Origin: Bacillus sp. 03113
Lineage (GTDB): Bacteria > Bacillota > Bacilli > Bacillales > Cytobacillaceae
NCBI RefSeq assembly: GCF_006546985.1
Contig: NZ_VATK01000014.1
Location: 1 to 64,000 of the forward strand
Reading direction: 5' to 3'
DNA length: 64,000 bases
Position numbers and translations under genes: made by a program. Position 1 is the first letter of the stretch, and each line of letters begins with the position of its first letter. The notes beneath the pieces were generated by a model, which saw nothing but the letters and a program-made list of their open reading frames with translations, had not been told where the DNA came from and made no database searches. Below, piece after piece: positions 34,868 to 44,338 of this stretch.

Positions 34868-35545
34868 CTAATCCTGTCTTTGCATTCCTGTATAAATCAA
34901 AATAAGACGAAGTAATTCTGCAACTGCTACTGCTGCTGCTGCAACATATGTCAGCGCAGCTGCATTTAATACTTTCCTTGTCTCTCTTTCCTCTTCATTT
35001 CTTATGACTCCAAGAGCAACGACTTGATCCATCGCTCGATTAGATGCATCAAATTCTACTGGCAAAGTTACAAACTGGAATAAGACAGCCGCAGCCATGA
35101 AAATAATCCCTAATAATACTAAGCCGCTCATAGAGGATAGCATTCCAATTAAAATTAGTATCCAAGAAAAATTTGAGCCAATATTGGCTACAGGCACTAA
35201 AGAATGGCGAAAGCGTAGAAACGCATAGTCTTGTTGATCCTGTATAGCATGCCCGACCTCATGAGCAGCAATAGAAGCAGCTGCAACAGAGTGTCCATGA
35301 AAGTTTTGAGACGATAATCGAACTGTTTTCGTTCTTGGATCATAGTGATCTGATAAATACCCTCTTGTTTCCTCAACCGCAACATCATATAAACCGTTAG
35401 CTTGTAATATATTTCTTGCTACTTCGGCACCAGTCATTCTGGATGAAGAAGCTACTTTTGAATATTTCGCATATGTCCTTTTTACCCGCATTTGTGCCCA
35501 AAGGGGTATAATGATGATGATTGCAAAATAGATTAAAATCTCCAT
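34868..35545 (-). CDS. YugP-type membrane zinc metallopeptidase
   Basis: 225 residues. It has an N-terminal membrane span, then the zinc motif HEVGH in SIAAHEVGHAIQDQQDYAF. Two or three further membrane spans follow (about 120-165 and 195-215), as in YugP proteins. ATG 35545 has GGGGGAG about four bases upstream. It lies directly downstream of ypjB, in an arrangement that suggests a membrane proteolysis role, not yet defined. Confidence 0.87.
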   Translation of the reverse strand: MEILIYFAIIIIIPLWAQMRVKRTYAKYSKVASSSRMTGAEVARNILQANGLYDVAVEETRGYLSDHYDPRTKTVRLSSQNFHGHSVAAASIAAHEVGHAIQDQQDYAFLRFRHSLVPVANIGSNFSWILILIGMLSSMSGLVLLGIIFMAAAVLFQFVTLPVEFDASNRAMDQVVALGVIRNEEERETRKVLNAAALTYVAAAAVAVAELLRLILIYTGMQRQD

Positions 35546-35617
35546 TCTACTCCCCCATTTCAATTATTCCTATAACTATATTATAATTATGAGAAACAAA
35601 CAATGTCAAATGGCTAG

Positions 35618-36400
35618 CTAGATCGAGCGATTCTTTTTCTTTTCACGATCTCCTTTATATTTTTTCCAGCCAACATACGATAATGTACTGATAATAATAC
35701 CACCAGTAGTAAAGATGACCCACCATAGGGATGGATCTGCTTCATCTTCAGAAGAGCTATCAAAAATATTTTCTAAATCGGTTTCTAGTGCATAAAGTTC
35801 TTTTTGGCTTGCAGCTTCTTTTAAAACTTGAAGACGGTATTGATCAATATATTGAATTTTCGTGTCAATGTTTTTGATTTTATCCATTGGTAGGTCTACT
35901 TTTAAGCTTGGATGTATGACATCATATAATGATAAAAATGAGTTCAGGCTTTTATGAAAATCCTCATTGTCACTTAGAGCAATCGCTTTTTTTACTCCTT
36001 CTAGATCGGACATAATCGGTTCCTTCATTTCGACCCATAACGGTTGATTCTTGGAAGAGATCGCATCCATCACAAGTCGAAACTTCGTCACACGATTGAT
36101 TCTTTCAGTATCATTTAAGGCAGTATTTGTCATTGCTTCAACTGCTTCATCGTGTGTTAGTGTGATCATGCTTAATTCATCCATAGAAAAAACACTCTCA
36201 TGAGAGGATGCCGCTGGAAATTGATCTGAAAAGTATTCAAGAATTTTCCTGGCATCCTTATATCGATGAAGCTTTACCATCTGTAAAGCTTCATCGGATA
36301 ATAAATCAAGTTCATCGATAGGCGACTTATGATCTGCGTATACTGAAAATGGCATTAGTAAGAAAAACACGGCAGCTATAATAAGAATTCCTGCTTTCAT
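35618..36400 (-). CDS. ypjB: Sporulation protein YpjB
   Basis: 260 residues. It has an N-terminal signal peptide (MKAGILIIAAVFFLLMPF, likely cleaved near VYAD), a helical extracytoplasmic region of about 185 residues, and a C-terminal membrane anchor (about 225-245, WWVIFTTGGIIIS) with a basic tail. The B. subtilis homologue is annotated as sporulation-associated. It follows ypjA on the same strand and precedes a YugP-like gene. Confidence 0.85.
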   Translation of the reverse strand: MKAGILIIAAVFFLLMPFSVYADHKSPIDELDLLSDEALQMVKLHRYKDARKILEYFSDQFPAASSHESVFSMDELSMITLTHDEAVEAMTNTALNDTERINRVTKFRLVMDAISSKNQPLWVEMKEPIMSDLEGVKKAIALSDNEDFHKSLNSFLSLYDVIHPSLKVDLPMDKIKNIDTKIQYIDQYRLQVLKEAASQKELYALETDLENIFDSSSEDEADPSLWWVIFTTGGIIISTLSYVGWKKYKGDREKKKNRSI

Positions 36401-36494
36401 CCTTGTCCCCCCTATTCGTTACTAAAATGTATGTTGAGGTGGACAAGATTAGACCAATTATTCTTATACAAGAATTTTCTTTATATGACGATAA

Positions 36495-37088
36495 TCAAAA
36501 GATTTTTAAAGAAAAATGATCTTTTTTTACAGTTAAATAGTATGTAATCGCGATAGATAACATGGTTAGCCAAAATGTAAAATAGCCAATCTGAGGAGTA
36601 TACAAATCAAGCATTTGATAGCTTGGCAGCATAAAAAAGACATAGTCAATCACATCATTATGCAACGTCCAGATACTCGCTAAAACGAGATGACGCAGCT
36701 TCATTCGATAAAATGGTGCATAAAGCAAGCCTTGAACAGCCATCGCACCGTGTGAAAAGATAAGCATATAGCCATATATATCTAAATTTCCTGTTACGAT
36801 CAAGACTAATGCATTCATTACAACGGCCCAAACACCATATTTAAATAACGTAATGATTGCTAGAGCTTCTATGTATGGCCAGTTTTTTTTCAATAAAAAA
36901 GCGAAAAGCACGATTGTAAAAAATAAACTAGCTGTTGGACTGTCAGGAACAAAAGGGAGAAAAATATTTGGCGTTTCTGCTAATTGAAATCTATACCAAT
37001 AATATCCATATGCAGTTCCAACAAGATTTACGATAAATAAAAGCCATAATGTATGTTTATTTCCTAAAATTGAGTACATCCACTTCAT
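36495..37088 (-). CDS. ypjA: YpjA (DUF1405) membrane protein
   Basis: 197 residues with about six hydrophobic spans (for example FFTIVLFAFLL and ALNVLIVTGN-type helices) and few loops. It matches B. subtilis ypjA in length and position between qcrC and ypjB. No catalytic motif is apparent and the function is unknown. Confidence 0.83.
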   Translation of the reverse strand: MKWMYSILGNKHTLWLLFIVNLVGTAYGYYWYRFQLAETPNIFLPFVPDSPTASLFFTIVLFAFLLKKNWPYIEALAIITLFKYGVWAVVMNALVLIVTGNLDIYGYMLIFSHGAMAVQGLLYAPFYRMKLRHLVLASIWTLHNDVIDYVFFMLPSYQMLDLYTPQIGYFTFWLTMLSIAITYYLTVKKDHFSLKIF

Positions 37089-37198
37089 TCAATATACCTC
37101 TTCTCATCTTTGTATCTTTTCCTATTTTAACATAGGGAGAGTTTTACATCATTTTAGAAGAAATTCCTTTTATGTTTAAAAACATATCATAAATAAAA

Positions 37199-37216
37199 GC
37201 TGACGAATTCGTCAGC
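37199..37216 (-). terminator. Terminator of qcrABC
   Basis: A perfect 18-bp palindrome GCTGACGAATTCGTCAGC is followed on the minus strand by TTTTATTT. It abuts the qcrC stop codon. Confidence 0.82.
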
Positions 37217-37984
37217 CTATTTTCCTTCAAGATTTGAAATAAATTCAGATAGTTTTTTCAGCTCTTCATCTGAACCATTAAATTGTCCTGCCGGCATATT
37301 ACCAGTTCCATTTTTAGCAATTTCAGCAACTTTTTCAGGAGCTAATCCTGTTCCAATTAAGGATGGAGCTGCTGGACCTCCTTGCAGCTCCCCTCCGTGG
37401 CACGAAACACAGCTTTGTGCAGCAAATACTTTATATCCGTCCGATTCCTTATCAATATCTGCCTTTGCTACAATTTTGCCTTGCTCAGCTGCCTTCTCCC
37501 AATCGTGATGTGCTACGGCCTCCCATGTTAAATAGGTAATCCCCGCAATAGCTAATAGCATAAAGCCAGTTGCAAATGGCCTCTTTATCGGGTGACGCTC
37601 TGGACCTCTGTCCAAAAATGGAGCAAGCATAAGTCCTCCAAAAGCAAGACCCGGAATAATAAAAGCGCCAATTGCATTATATGGTCCAGAAGCATAGCTA
37701 TATTTTAATAGTTGGTATAAAAACAAGAAATACCAGTCTGGCACTGGAATATAGGCTGTATCAGTAGGATCTGCCACCCTCTCAAGAGGTGAAGGATGCG
37801 ATGCAGTTAGGGTTAGAAACGCTACTAGAAAAACTGCTCCTACCATCCACTCTTTCAATAAAAAGTTCGGCCAAAAGGCTTCTGTTTTCCCGGGAAATTC
37901 AGAATAGTCCTTTGGTATATTAGGCTTGCGCTTGGCTGACACACGAGAATCACCAACAAATTTCATTCCCTTGCCTCTATGCAT
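37217..37984 (-). CDS. qcrC: Menaquinol:cytochrome c reductase subunit QcrC (cytochrome b/c fusion)
   Basis: 255 residues. The N-terminal half is subunit IV-like, with membrane spans and the PDWYFLFLYQLLKY signature near residues 82-95. The C-terminal half is a cytochrome c domain with one haem site CVSCHGG and a methionine ligand candidate in GNMPAGQF. It is the third gene of qcrABC, yet separated from qcrB by 191 bp holding a repeat element. Confidence 0.95.
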   Translation of the reverse strand: MHRGKGMKFVGDSRVSAKRKPNIPKDYSEFPGKTEAFWPNFLLKEWMVGAVFLVAFLTLTASHPSPLERVADPTDTAYIPVPDWYFLFLYQLLKYSYASGPYNAIGAFIIPGLAFGGLMLAPFLDRGPERHPIKRPFATGFMLLAIAGITYLTWEAVAHHDWEKAAEQGKIVAKADIDKESDGYKVFAAQSCVSCHGGELQGGPAAPSLIGTGLAPEKVAEIAKNGTGNMPAGQFNGSDEELKKLSEFISNLEGK

Positions 37985-38004
37985 GAAGAAAAGTCTCCCT
38001 CCTT

Positions 38005-38124
38005 AATAGAAAAGCGGAAGCGCCTTGATCAGCCGCGACAGACATAAGACGCAATACGCAGAAAATCCTGATTTTTGGAGTATTGTGGCTTATGATCCGA
38101 GCGGCTAGGCACTGCAGCTAGACA
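38005..38124 (+). repeat. Modular hairpin repeat copy between qcrB and qcrC
   Basis: It starts AATAGAAAAGCGGAAGCGCC and ends GGCTAGGCACTGCAGCTAGAC. A different inner module is present (CATAAGACGCAATACGC...GCTTATG). It sits between two genes of one respiratory complex, on the opposite strand to the operon. Confidence 0.8.
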
Positions 38125-38175
38125 TCAGTCTACCTTCAGAAAATATTTCTTCCTAGTTTATTAAAAATATTCTTT

Positions 38176-38850
38176 TTACAATGGACCGGAAATACCTTGC
38201 TTACGAATCATTAGAAAATGAGCTCCCATTAATCCTAATAATGCTGCTGGAAGAAAAAATACATGAATAGCAAAAAAACGAGTTAATGTTTGTGCACCTA
38301 TGATTTCTGAATGCCCAGCAATTAATGTCTTAACTGCCTTTCCAATTATGGGAGTTGATTCGGCGATTTGCATCGTGACCTTCGTGGCAAAGAGCGCTTT
38401 CATATCCCATGGCAATAAATAGCCAGTTAATCCTAGCCCTAACATGACAAAGAAAATTAAAACACCTACAATCCAATTTAATTCACGTGGTTTTTTATAT
38501 GCCCCTTGAAAGAACACCCGTAATGTATGTAGAAACATCATAACGATGACAAGGCTAGCCCCCCAGTGGTGCATTCCACGTACAATTTGTCCAAACGCAA
38601 CCTCATTTTGAAGGTAATAAACAGATTCCCATGCATTTTTTATATCTGGAACATAATACATCGTTAGAAACATTCCAGAAAGAATTTGGATGACGGTAAT
38701 AAAAAATGTCAATCCACCGAAGCAATACACAAAAGCGGAAAAGTGATGGGCAGGATTTACATGCTCAGGAACCTCATGATCAGCAATATCTCTCCACAAT
38801 GGTGTGATATCTAAACGCTCATCCACCCAATCATAGATTTTATTTAACAT
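38176..38850 (-). CDS. qcrB: Menaquinol:cytochrome c reductase cytochrome b subunit QcrB
   Basis: A 224-residue integral membrane protein corresponding to the N-terminal half of cytochrome b. Haem-ligand His pairs lie in GMHHWGASLV and in TRFFAIHVFFLPA, with another in MMFLHTLR. Four hydrophobic spans are seen. qcrA ends four bases before it. Confidence 0.95.
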   Translation of the reverse strand: MLNKIYDWVDERLDITPLWRDIADHEVPEHVNPAHHFSAFVYCFGGLTFFITVIQILSGMFLTMYYVPDIKNAWESVYYLQNEVAFGQIVRGMHHWGASLVIVMMFLHTLRVFFQGAYKKPRELNWIVGVLIFFVMLGLGLTGYLLPWDMKALFATKVTMQIAESTPIIGKAVKTLIAGHSEIIGAQTLTRFFAIHVFFLPAALLGLMGAHFLMIRKQGISGPL

Positions 38851-38854
38851 AAGG

Positions 38855-39361
38855 CTATGCCTCCTTTCGCTGCTTTGCTTTCCCTAGTAACAGAAATCCA
38901 TCTTTTTCTTTATACGGGTAAAGATCCAAAGGAGCAGTTGGTGGTGTGCCCGGGACATTGATTCCCGCTTTCGTGTAAAGTCCACCATGACAAGGACAGA
39001 AAAAATGATTTGGCTCGGATTTATTTGTATTCCAATCAACTGTACAGCCTAAATGTTTACAGGTTGGTGATAAAGCCACGATCTCATCTTTATCATCCTT
39101 ATATACCCAAGCTGTATTCGATACTTCAGATTCATACCAGCCGTCTTTTTGTTTAAATGTGAAGTCCACACGTACTGGCTCGTGCGTTAGGTCGCTAACT
39201 TTTTGTTTCGTAGCGACAAAATCCCCTTTAGCATCTGCTTTTAATACTGGATCAATTGCAAAGCGAACCATAGGCATTAAAATGGATGCTGCCATAAACC
39301 CTCCAACACCCGTCAAGGTATAGTTTAAAAATTGGCGCCTTGAAATTTCCTTTTTACCCAT
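38855..39361 (-). CDS. qcrA: Rieske iron-sulfur subunit QcrA
   Basis: 168 residues. A twin-arginine-like SRRQFLNYT leads into a membrane anchor (about 10-32). The Rieske 2Fe-2S motifs are CKHLGC and CPCHGG, with two Cys and two His ligands, in the C-terminal half. First gene of qcrABC, oxidising menaquinol and reducing cytochrome c. Confidence 0.96.
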   Translation of the reverse strand: MGKKEISRRQFLNYTLTGVGGFMAASILMPMVRFAIDPVLKADAKGDFVATKQKVSDLTHEPVRVDFTFKQKDGWYESEVSNTAWVYKDDKDEIVALSPTCKHLGCTVDWNTNKSEPNHFFCPCHGGLYTKAGINVPGTPPTAPLDLYPYKEKDGFLLLGKAKQRKEA

Positions 39362-39515
39362 ACTTTCCCCCCTATTTTTAAAAGTTCAAAAAATACGGCA
39401 GATTGAATTTTGAATATTAAGTCATTTTCATCTTATATGAATATTTAAGGAAGGTCAATTTTCTCTATATCAATTAATAAAGCGTTTTCAAAGTTAAGTC
39501 TACATGCATTTGGAA

Positions 39516-39543
39516 AAAGCCTGCTATTGCTAGCAAGCTTTAT
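39516..39543 (-). terminator. Terminator of ypiA-ypiB
   Basis: AAGCTTGCTA and TAGCAGGCTTTTT arms overlap the ypiB stop codon on the minus strand. In B. subtilis ypiF follows; no ypiF-like frame is seen from 39362 to 39515. Confidence 0.7.
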
Positions 39544-40091
39544 TCCACAATATTTTTCATCGATTTCAATTGTTCTGTCAAAATCTGAAATGCTTTTTCA
39601 TCTTTTTGATCAAGCGCTTCATCAATTAGCTGAAGCAGTTTCTCCTTTTGAAATGCTTCCATACTGTAGGCAAGGAATTTTTCTGCAACCATTCGATCTT
39701 TTTCACTTACCTGCAAATTCTGTGGCATAAAAGGATTTTCCTCTAAAACAGCTGCATATTGATGCGCTTTATTTGAAGAATAAAAATTAAGCTGGATAAA
39801 AATGTCTTCATCCCTGTTTAATCGAATGTCGTGAAAAGATTTTTCCGCATCAGTCGTAATGACATTTTCCTTATAAAAACGAAATGGTACTTCATCAACA
39901 CAATGGGTAGACATAACAAGTCCTCTTGGGCAAAATTGAGCTTGCTCAACAAAGTGAACTTTCTCCATTAGCTGATCATGGCTCATTAAATAATTTAAGA
40001 TCCAGACACATTCTCGTCTTTTTAATTGATAATGATTTAAAAACCAGCGGATAAAATCCTTTTTTTCATTTACAGATACAGGGGTCTTCAT
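39540..40091 (-). CDS. ypiB: YpiB (UPF0302, IDEAL-domain) protein
   Basis: 183 residues. An N-terminal UPF0302 domain (about 1-120) includes [22 protein letters not shown]-terminal IDEAL motif is [17 protein letters not shown]. The family lies by the qcr operon in Bacilli and may affect respiratory or aromatic-pathway proteins, but no activity is known. It follows ypiA after 132 bp. Confidence 0.88.
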   Translation of the reverse strand: MKTPVSVNEKKDFIRWFLNHYQLKRRECVWILNYLMSHDQLMEKVHFVEQAQFCPRGLVMSTHCVDEVPFRFYKENVITTDAEKSFHDIRLNRDEDIFIQLNFYSSNKAHQYAAVLEENPFMPQNLQVSEKDRMVAEKFLAYSMEAFQKEKLLQLIDEALDQKDEKAFQILTEQLKSMKNIVE

Positions 40092-40223
40092 CGTTGATTC
40101 CCTCCTCTGCCTTTCAACTAATTTGGATAAAGTAATTTAATAAAAAATTTGTAATACCATAGTGATTCTTGGCTTCAAACATCACATTGAATAAAGAAAA
40201 AAGATTTTCTCTTTAAAACGAAA

Positions 40224-41486
40224 TTACATGTTTTCTGTCAATCTTTGTAAAATATCCTGATATTCCTCGTTCAATGGATCTAAATTTAGAAGCTTACTAA
40301 AAATTTCGGCAGCGTCCTCTCTTTTTCCTTCTTCTATTAAAAAATATCCATAATCTGAAAGGAATTCTACATCATTCTTAAAATAAGTATATGCTAATTG
40401 ATATTTGTTTAATGCCAGTGAAAATTCTTCCGTATGCCAAAAAGCAATAGCCGCATCCCATAAAAATTGTGGTTCTTCCACATCTTCCGCTTCCATTAAT
40501 TGTACAATCTCTAGTACATCTTCGTATCTCTCTTGCTTTAGCAATATTTTATTTAATGTTAATGCTGCTTCGGAAAATTCAGGATCAAGCACAATCGCTT
40601 CTCTAAAATGCTGTTCAGCTTCCGTTTCTTTCCCTGTTTTCAATGCAAGTTTACCAGCACAGAAAAAGAGGTCCTTATTAAAGTCGTCTTGCTTGATCCC
40701 TTCAAGAACAGTTTGATAAGCAACGGTTAGTTCCTCTTCTTTTTCATATGCTTTTGCCAAATACAAATAAAGGGAATGATATTCAGGATCTAGCTCTTTT
40801 AATTCAGTTAATTTTTCGATCGCCGTACGTGTTTGGCCTGCTTGTAATGCAGTTAAGCCATAGTTAAATAGCGTATTAATCTCGAGCTTTTGTGAAAGTG
40901 ATTTTTCATAAAAAGGAAGTGCTTCTTCAAAGGCTCCTCCAGCACTTAAAGCTTCTGCAAGTCGTTCGTTAATGCTAACACTAGCAAGCTCATCCTTCTC
41001 TTCTAACACTTTTTTATACGCGTCAATAGCTTCTAAAAATCTTCCTTGTTCAGAATAAAACTCTCCCAATGCAAAGTCGATAATGATCTCATCGGGCAGC
41101 TTCTCCTTTGCCATTAAAAGCTTACGCTCACACACTTCATATAAGCCTTCCATTTGATACAAATCAGCTAGTAACAGTAAACCTTGTGGATAACTTGGGT
41201 CATTCTCATGAATTTTTTCAAGCTCAAGAATAGCCTGCTCCTCATCGCCAAGCTCCATTAGCGTTTCTGCTAATAAAACAAGAAGTTCTCCTTCTTCAGG
41301 ATAGGTCTTTAACAGTCTTTCAAACAAGAGCTTAGCTTCTTCAAGAAATCCTAACTGTAATAGCTTTTCTCCCAGATGAAATCGATCGTCATTATGACCT
41401 TTTTGTAATATTTGCTGATAATGCTTCATCGCTTCTTCATGCTGGTTATTCTCTAGAAGTGAAATAATCTTATTTATCTTTTCCAT
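40224..41486 (-). CDS. ypiA: Tetratricopeptide-repeat protein YpiA
   Basis: A 420-residue, acidic, all-helical protein made of about twelve tandem TPR units. Typical units are LGFLEEAKLLFERLLKTYP and GRFLEAIDAYKKVLEE. It has no signal peptide, so it acts in the cytosol as a protein-binding scaffold. It is the counterpart of B. subtilis ypiA, downstream of aroA (aroE in B. subtilis). Confidence 0.88.
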   Translation of the reverse strand: MEKINKIISLLENNQHEEAMKHYQQILQKGHNDDRFHLGEKLLQLGFLEEAKLLFERLLKTYPEEGELLVLLAETLMELGDEEQAILELEKIHENDPSYPQGLLLLADLYQMEGLYEVCERKLLMAKEKLPDEIIIDFALGEFYSEQGRFLEAIDAYKKVLEEKDELASVSINERLAEALSAGGAFEEALPFYEKSLSQKLEINTLFNYGLTALQAGQTRTAIEKLTELKELDPEYHSLYLYLAKAYEKEEELTVAYQTVLEGIKQDDFNKDLFFCAGKLALKTGKETEAEQHFREAIVLDPEFSEAALTLNKILLKQERYEDVLEIVQLMEAEDVEEPQFLWDAAIAFWHTEEFSLALNKYQLAYTYFKNDVEFLSDYGYFLIEEGKREDAAEIFSKLLNLDPLNEEYQDILQRLTENM

Positions 41487-41533
41487 TTAAAAGTCCTTTC
41501 TAAACATCTTCCAGGGTAAAGAAAGAAGGTACA

Positions 41534-41686
41534 TTATTTTTTAATAAGCTCATATAATACATGTTGATATTCCTCATTATCTCTCACTATGATCACAACA
41601 TCTTTATGAACATCAGCACGGAGCCTATGACTATGATAATGAATTTATGAGGATAGTTCAATATTTCTGACTTCCTTCTCCTTCAT
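41534..41686 (-). pseudogene. Possible 50-codon ORF broken by one stop
   Basis: An ATG at 41686 opens a frame (MKEKEVRNIELSS) that meets TAA after 13 codons. The same frame then continues for 36 codons in a protein-like stretch ending VVIIVRDNEEYQHVLYEL. It lies in the 408-bp gap between aroA and ypiA. It may be a decayed small gene, or the second part may be chance. Confidence 0.3.
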
Positions 41687-41810
41687 GACTAATTATAACT
41701 TACTTCACATCCTGGTTGAATCAAAGACTTAAAATGGCACCCTCTAAAAAAGGTCTTAAGACAAGCTATGCAAGTTATTTTATAACTATGACAATTAAAA
41801 GAGCAAAAAG

Positions 41811-41853
41811 CAAAAACCTCACTCCATTCTGATAGTAAGATTGGAATGAGGTT
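41811..41853 (-). terminator. Terminator of the hisC-tyrA-aroA operon
   Basis: AACCTCATTCCA and TGGAGTGAGGTTTTTG arms on the minus strand form a stem of about 12 bp, 40 bp past the aroA stop codon. Confidence 0.85.
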
Positions 41854-41894
41854 ATTATCTTTCTATTATGGTTTATACATACGATCAATCAACA

Positions 41895-43181
41895 CTAAAT
41901 CAAGCTATCCAAGTGCTCAAAAAAGGATGGGTAAGATACAGATATAGCTTCTGGATTTTCAAGTAATACTTCTTTTTCAGAAATAAGAGCAGCAACCGCA
42001 AGCATCATTCCGATGCGGTGATCGCCGTGACTTGATACTTGGCCGCCTTTTAAATGCGGGTTTCCTTGAATGATCATGCCATCATCGGTTGCTTCAATTG
42101 ACGCACCAAGCTTTTTCAATTCATTTACAACGGTATCGATACGATTAGTTTCCTTTACTTTAAGCTCATGAGCATCTTTAATAATCGTTTGCCCTTCTGC
42201 TTGAGTAGCTAATAAGGCTATAACAGGAATTTCGTCGATCAATCTTGGAATCAAATCACCTTCAATGATCGTTCCTTTTAGCTGAGATGTTCGAATGATT
42301 ATATCTCCTGTTGGTTCAAACTCTTCCGATTCATTGATTTGAATCTCAATGTCTGCTCCCATCGCCTTCATAACATCAATGATGCCTGTTCGTGTAGGAT
42401 TCAGCCCAACATGCTTAAGAACGATTTCACTATTCGGCACAATCGCCCCCGCTACTAGGAAAAAGGCCGCTGAGGAAATATCACCTGGCACGTGAATATT
42501 CGTTCCTGTTAAGGTTTGTCCACCTGTCACGTTAATTTTTTTGTTGTCGACGGAAATTTCGCCGCCAAAACGTCTAATCATTCTTTCTGTATGGTCCCTA
42601 GTTGCTTGTGGTTCAATTACAGTGGTTGTCCCACCTGCTTGCAGTCCAGCAAAGAGGATGGCAGATTTAACTTGAGCACTGGCAACAGGCAGCTTATATT
42701 CTATTGGCTGTAAATTTCCGCCTCTTAGTGAGAGAGGAGTAAATTCCCCTTCTTTTCTTCCATCAATCGCAGCACCCATCGAACGAAGAGGATTTACAAC
42801 ACGAGTCATCGGTCTTTTTCCTATAGACTCATCACCGATCAATGTTGAATGAAAGCTTCTGCCAGCCAAAATTCCCATTAGTAAACGAATCGTTGTACCT
42901 GAATTCCCTACATCTAATATGTCCTTTGGCTCGGTAAGTGCATCAATCCCTTTACCTTCGATAATAACTTGACCATCTTGATGGATAATGTTAACACCAA
43001 GTTTTTGAAAGCACGAAATCGTACTTAAGCAATCATTGCCCATTAAAAAATTAGTCACCTTCGTCGTTCCGTATGCAATTGCACCAAACATAACTGAGCG
43101 ATGTGAAATAGATTTATCTCCGGGAATGGAAATTTGTCCCTTTAAGGCTGGAATCTTTGTTTTCAGTTTGATTGGTTTCAT
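41895..43181 (-). CDS. aroA: 3-phosphoshikimate 1-carboxyvinyltransferase (EPSP synthase)
   Basis: 428 residues. It adds phosphoenolpyruvate to shikimate 3-phosphate, the step before chorismate synthase. Conserved blocks are GDKSISHR near the N-terminus, [26 protein letters not shown], and [11 protein letters not shown]. subtilis names this gene aroE. It ends the hisC-tyrA-aroA group, 32 bp after tyrA. Confidence 0.97.
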   Translation of the reverse strand: MKPIKLKTKIPALKGQISIPGDKSISHRSVMFGAIAYGTTKVTNFLMGNDCLSTISCFQKLGVNIIHQDGQVIIEGKGIDALTEPKDILDVGNSGTTIRLLMGILAGRSFHSTLIGDESIGKRPMTRVVNPLRSMGAAIDGRKEGEFTPLSLRGGNLQPIEYKLPVASAQVKSAILFAGLQAGGTTTVIEPQATRDHTERMIRRFGGEISVDNKKINVTGGQTLTGTNIHVPGDISSAAFFLVAGAIVPNSEIVLKHVGLNPTRTGIIDVMKAMGADIEIQINESEEFEPTGDIIIRTSQLKGTIIEGDLIPRLIDEIPVIALLATQAEGQTIIKDAHELKVKETNRIDTVVNELKKLGASIEATDDGMIIQGNPHLKGGQVSSHGDHRIGMMLAVAALISEKEVLLENPEAISVSYPSFFEHLDSLI

Positions 43182-43213
43182 TTCATCACCTTTACTACAC
43201 TTAATTTACTTAA

Positions 43214-44320
43214 TCAAGGACCAATGGAAGTGGCGTAGCTTGTATAATATTCGATGCATTTTTCAGCACGACCTCTGTCATCTTCTGTTTGAAAGCTAAT
43301 GACCAGTATACCGTTAATATCTTCCCTTGTTTCAAGAATCCGTATATTTGTAATACTGATTTTTTCTTTTGCTAAATATCCAGTCACTTCTGAAATGATT
43401 CCTGGATAGTCTGGTATTTCAACAAAAAGATCGTAAAAGGAAGGTATAGCCCCTTTTTCTTTTTGAGGTAATTCATCACGAAATCTTTTTGCCTTAAGAA
43501 AATAATCATAAATTTGTTCTTCGTCTTCTTTTTCAAGAATATCAGACACCTTTTGCATTTCCATTTGCCAATCCTTTAAAAGCTGAAGCAGTACTTCTTT
43601 ATTATGAAGCAAGATATCTCTCCACATTGCTGGACTGCTAGAGGCAATTCGAGTTGTATCTCTAAACCCCCCTGCCGCAAGTCTTGTAACAAGCTGCTGC
43701 TTTTGACTTGCATGATCTGCTTGATGAACAAGGGATGCTGCGACGATATGTGGCAGGTGACTGATTACACCCGTTAAGTAATCATGTTCTTTAGGAGAAA
43801 CTGTAATAAATTTTGCTTTCGTTCCCTCAAGCCATTGTATTAAACGATCAAGCTCTTCCGTTTTAATATGATCTTCTGGGGTCAGCATATAAAATGCGTT
43901 TTCAAACAGGATATCCCTCGCAGCCGTAACACCACTCTTATGAGAACCTGCCATTGGATGTCCTCCAATAAACGCAATGCCAAGCTCTTTTAATTTACGT
44001 GCTTTTTTCACAATTTCGTTCTTTGTACTGCCAACATCAGTAATAATGACATTATTTTTCAAAGGAATTTCCGTTAAAAGACCTAAAATTCTTTCAGTTT
44101 CCTTTACAGGTGTTGCAAGTAGAATAAGGTCTGCTTCCTTAGCCCCTTCTTCAATACTTTCTGCCACTCCATCGATAACGCCAAGCATAAAACCTAGCTT
44201 CACATTTTTTTCACTTATATCATAGCCGACAACAGTGGCTCTTGCATGCTTATTTTTAATCGAAAGTGCGATCGACCCTCCGATTAATCCTAATCCAATA
44301 ACGAAGACGCGTCCGTCCAA
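43214..44320 (-). CDS. tyrA: Prephenate dehydrogenase with ACT domain
   Basis: 368 residues. An NAD-binding GLGLIGGSIA leads the dehydrogenase (1 to about 285, with GGHPMAGSHKSG and SHLPHIVAASL). A C-terminal ACT regulatory domain of about 75 residues follows, starting near VEIPDYPGIISEVTGYL, which fits tyrosine feedback control. The start is a TTG at 44320 preceded by GGCGGTGG; no ATG fits. It gives 4-hydroxyphenylpyruvate for tyrosine, next to hisC, which transaminates it. Confidence 0.95.
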   Translation of the reverse strand: MDGRVFVIGLGLIGGSIALSIKNKHARATVVGYDISEKNVKLGFMLGVIDGVAESIEEGAKEADLILLATPVKETERILGLLTEIPLKNNVIITDVGSTKNEIVKKARKLKELGIAFIGGHPMAGSHKSGVTAARDILFENAFYMLTPEDHIKTEELDRLIQWLEGTKAKFITVSPKEHDYLTGVISHLPHIVAASLVHQADHASQKQQLVTRLAAGGFRDTTRIASSSPAMWRDILLHNKEVLLQLLKDWQMEMQKVSDILEKEDEEQIYDYFLKAKRFRDELPQKEKGAIPSFYDLFVEIPDYPGIISEVTGYLAKEKISITNIRILETREDINGILVISFQTEDDRGRAEKCIEYYTSYATSIGP

Positions 44321-44338
44321 GCTAATCCACCGCCTTCA

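Noticed and set aside
39362-39515. ypiF expected between ypiB and qcrA
   Set aside because: No frame, start or homologous text is seen; the gap holds only a terminator and AT-rich DNA.
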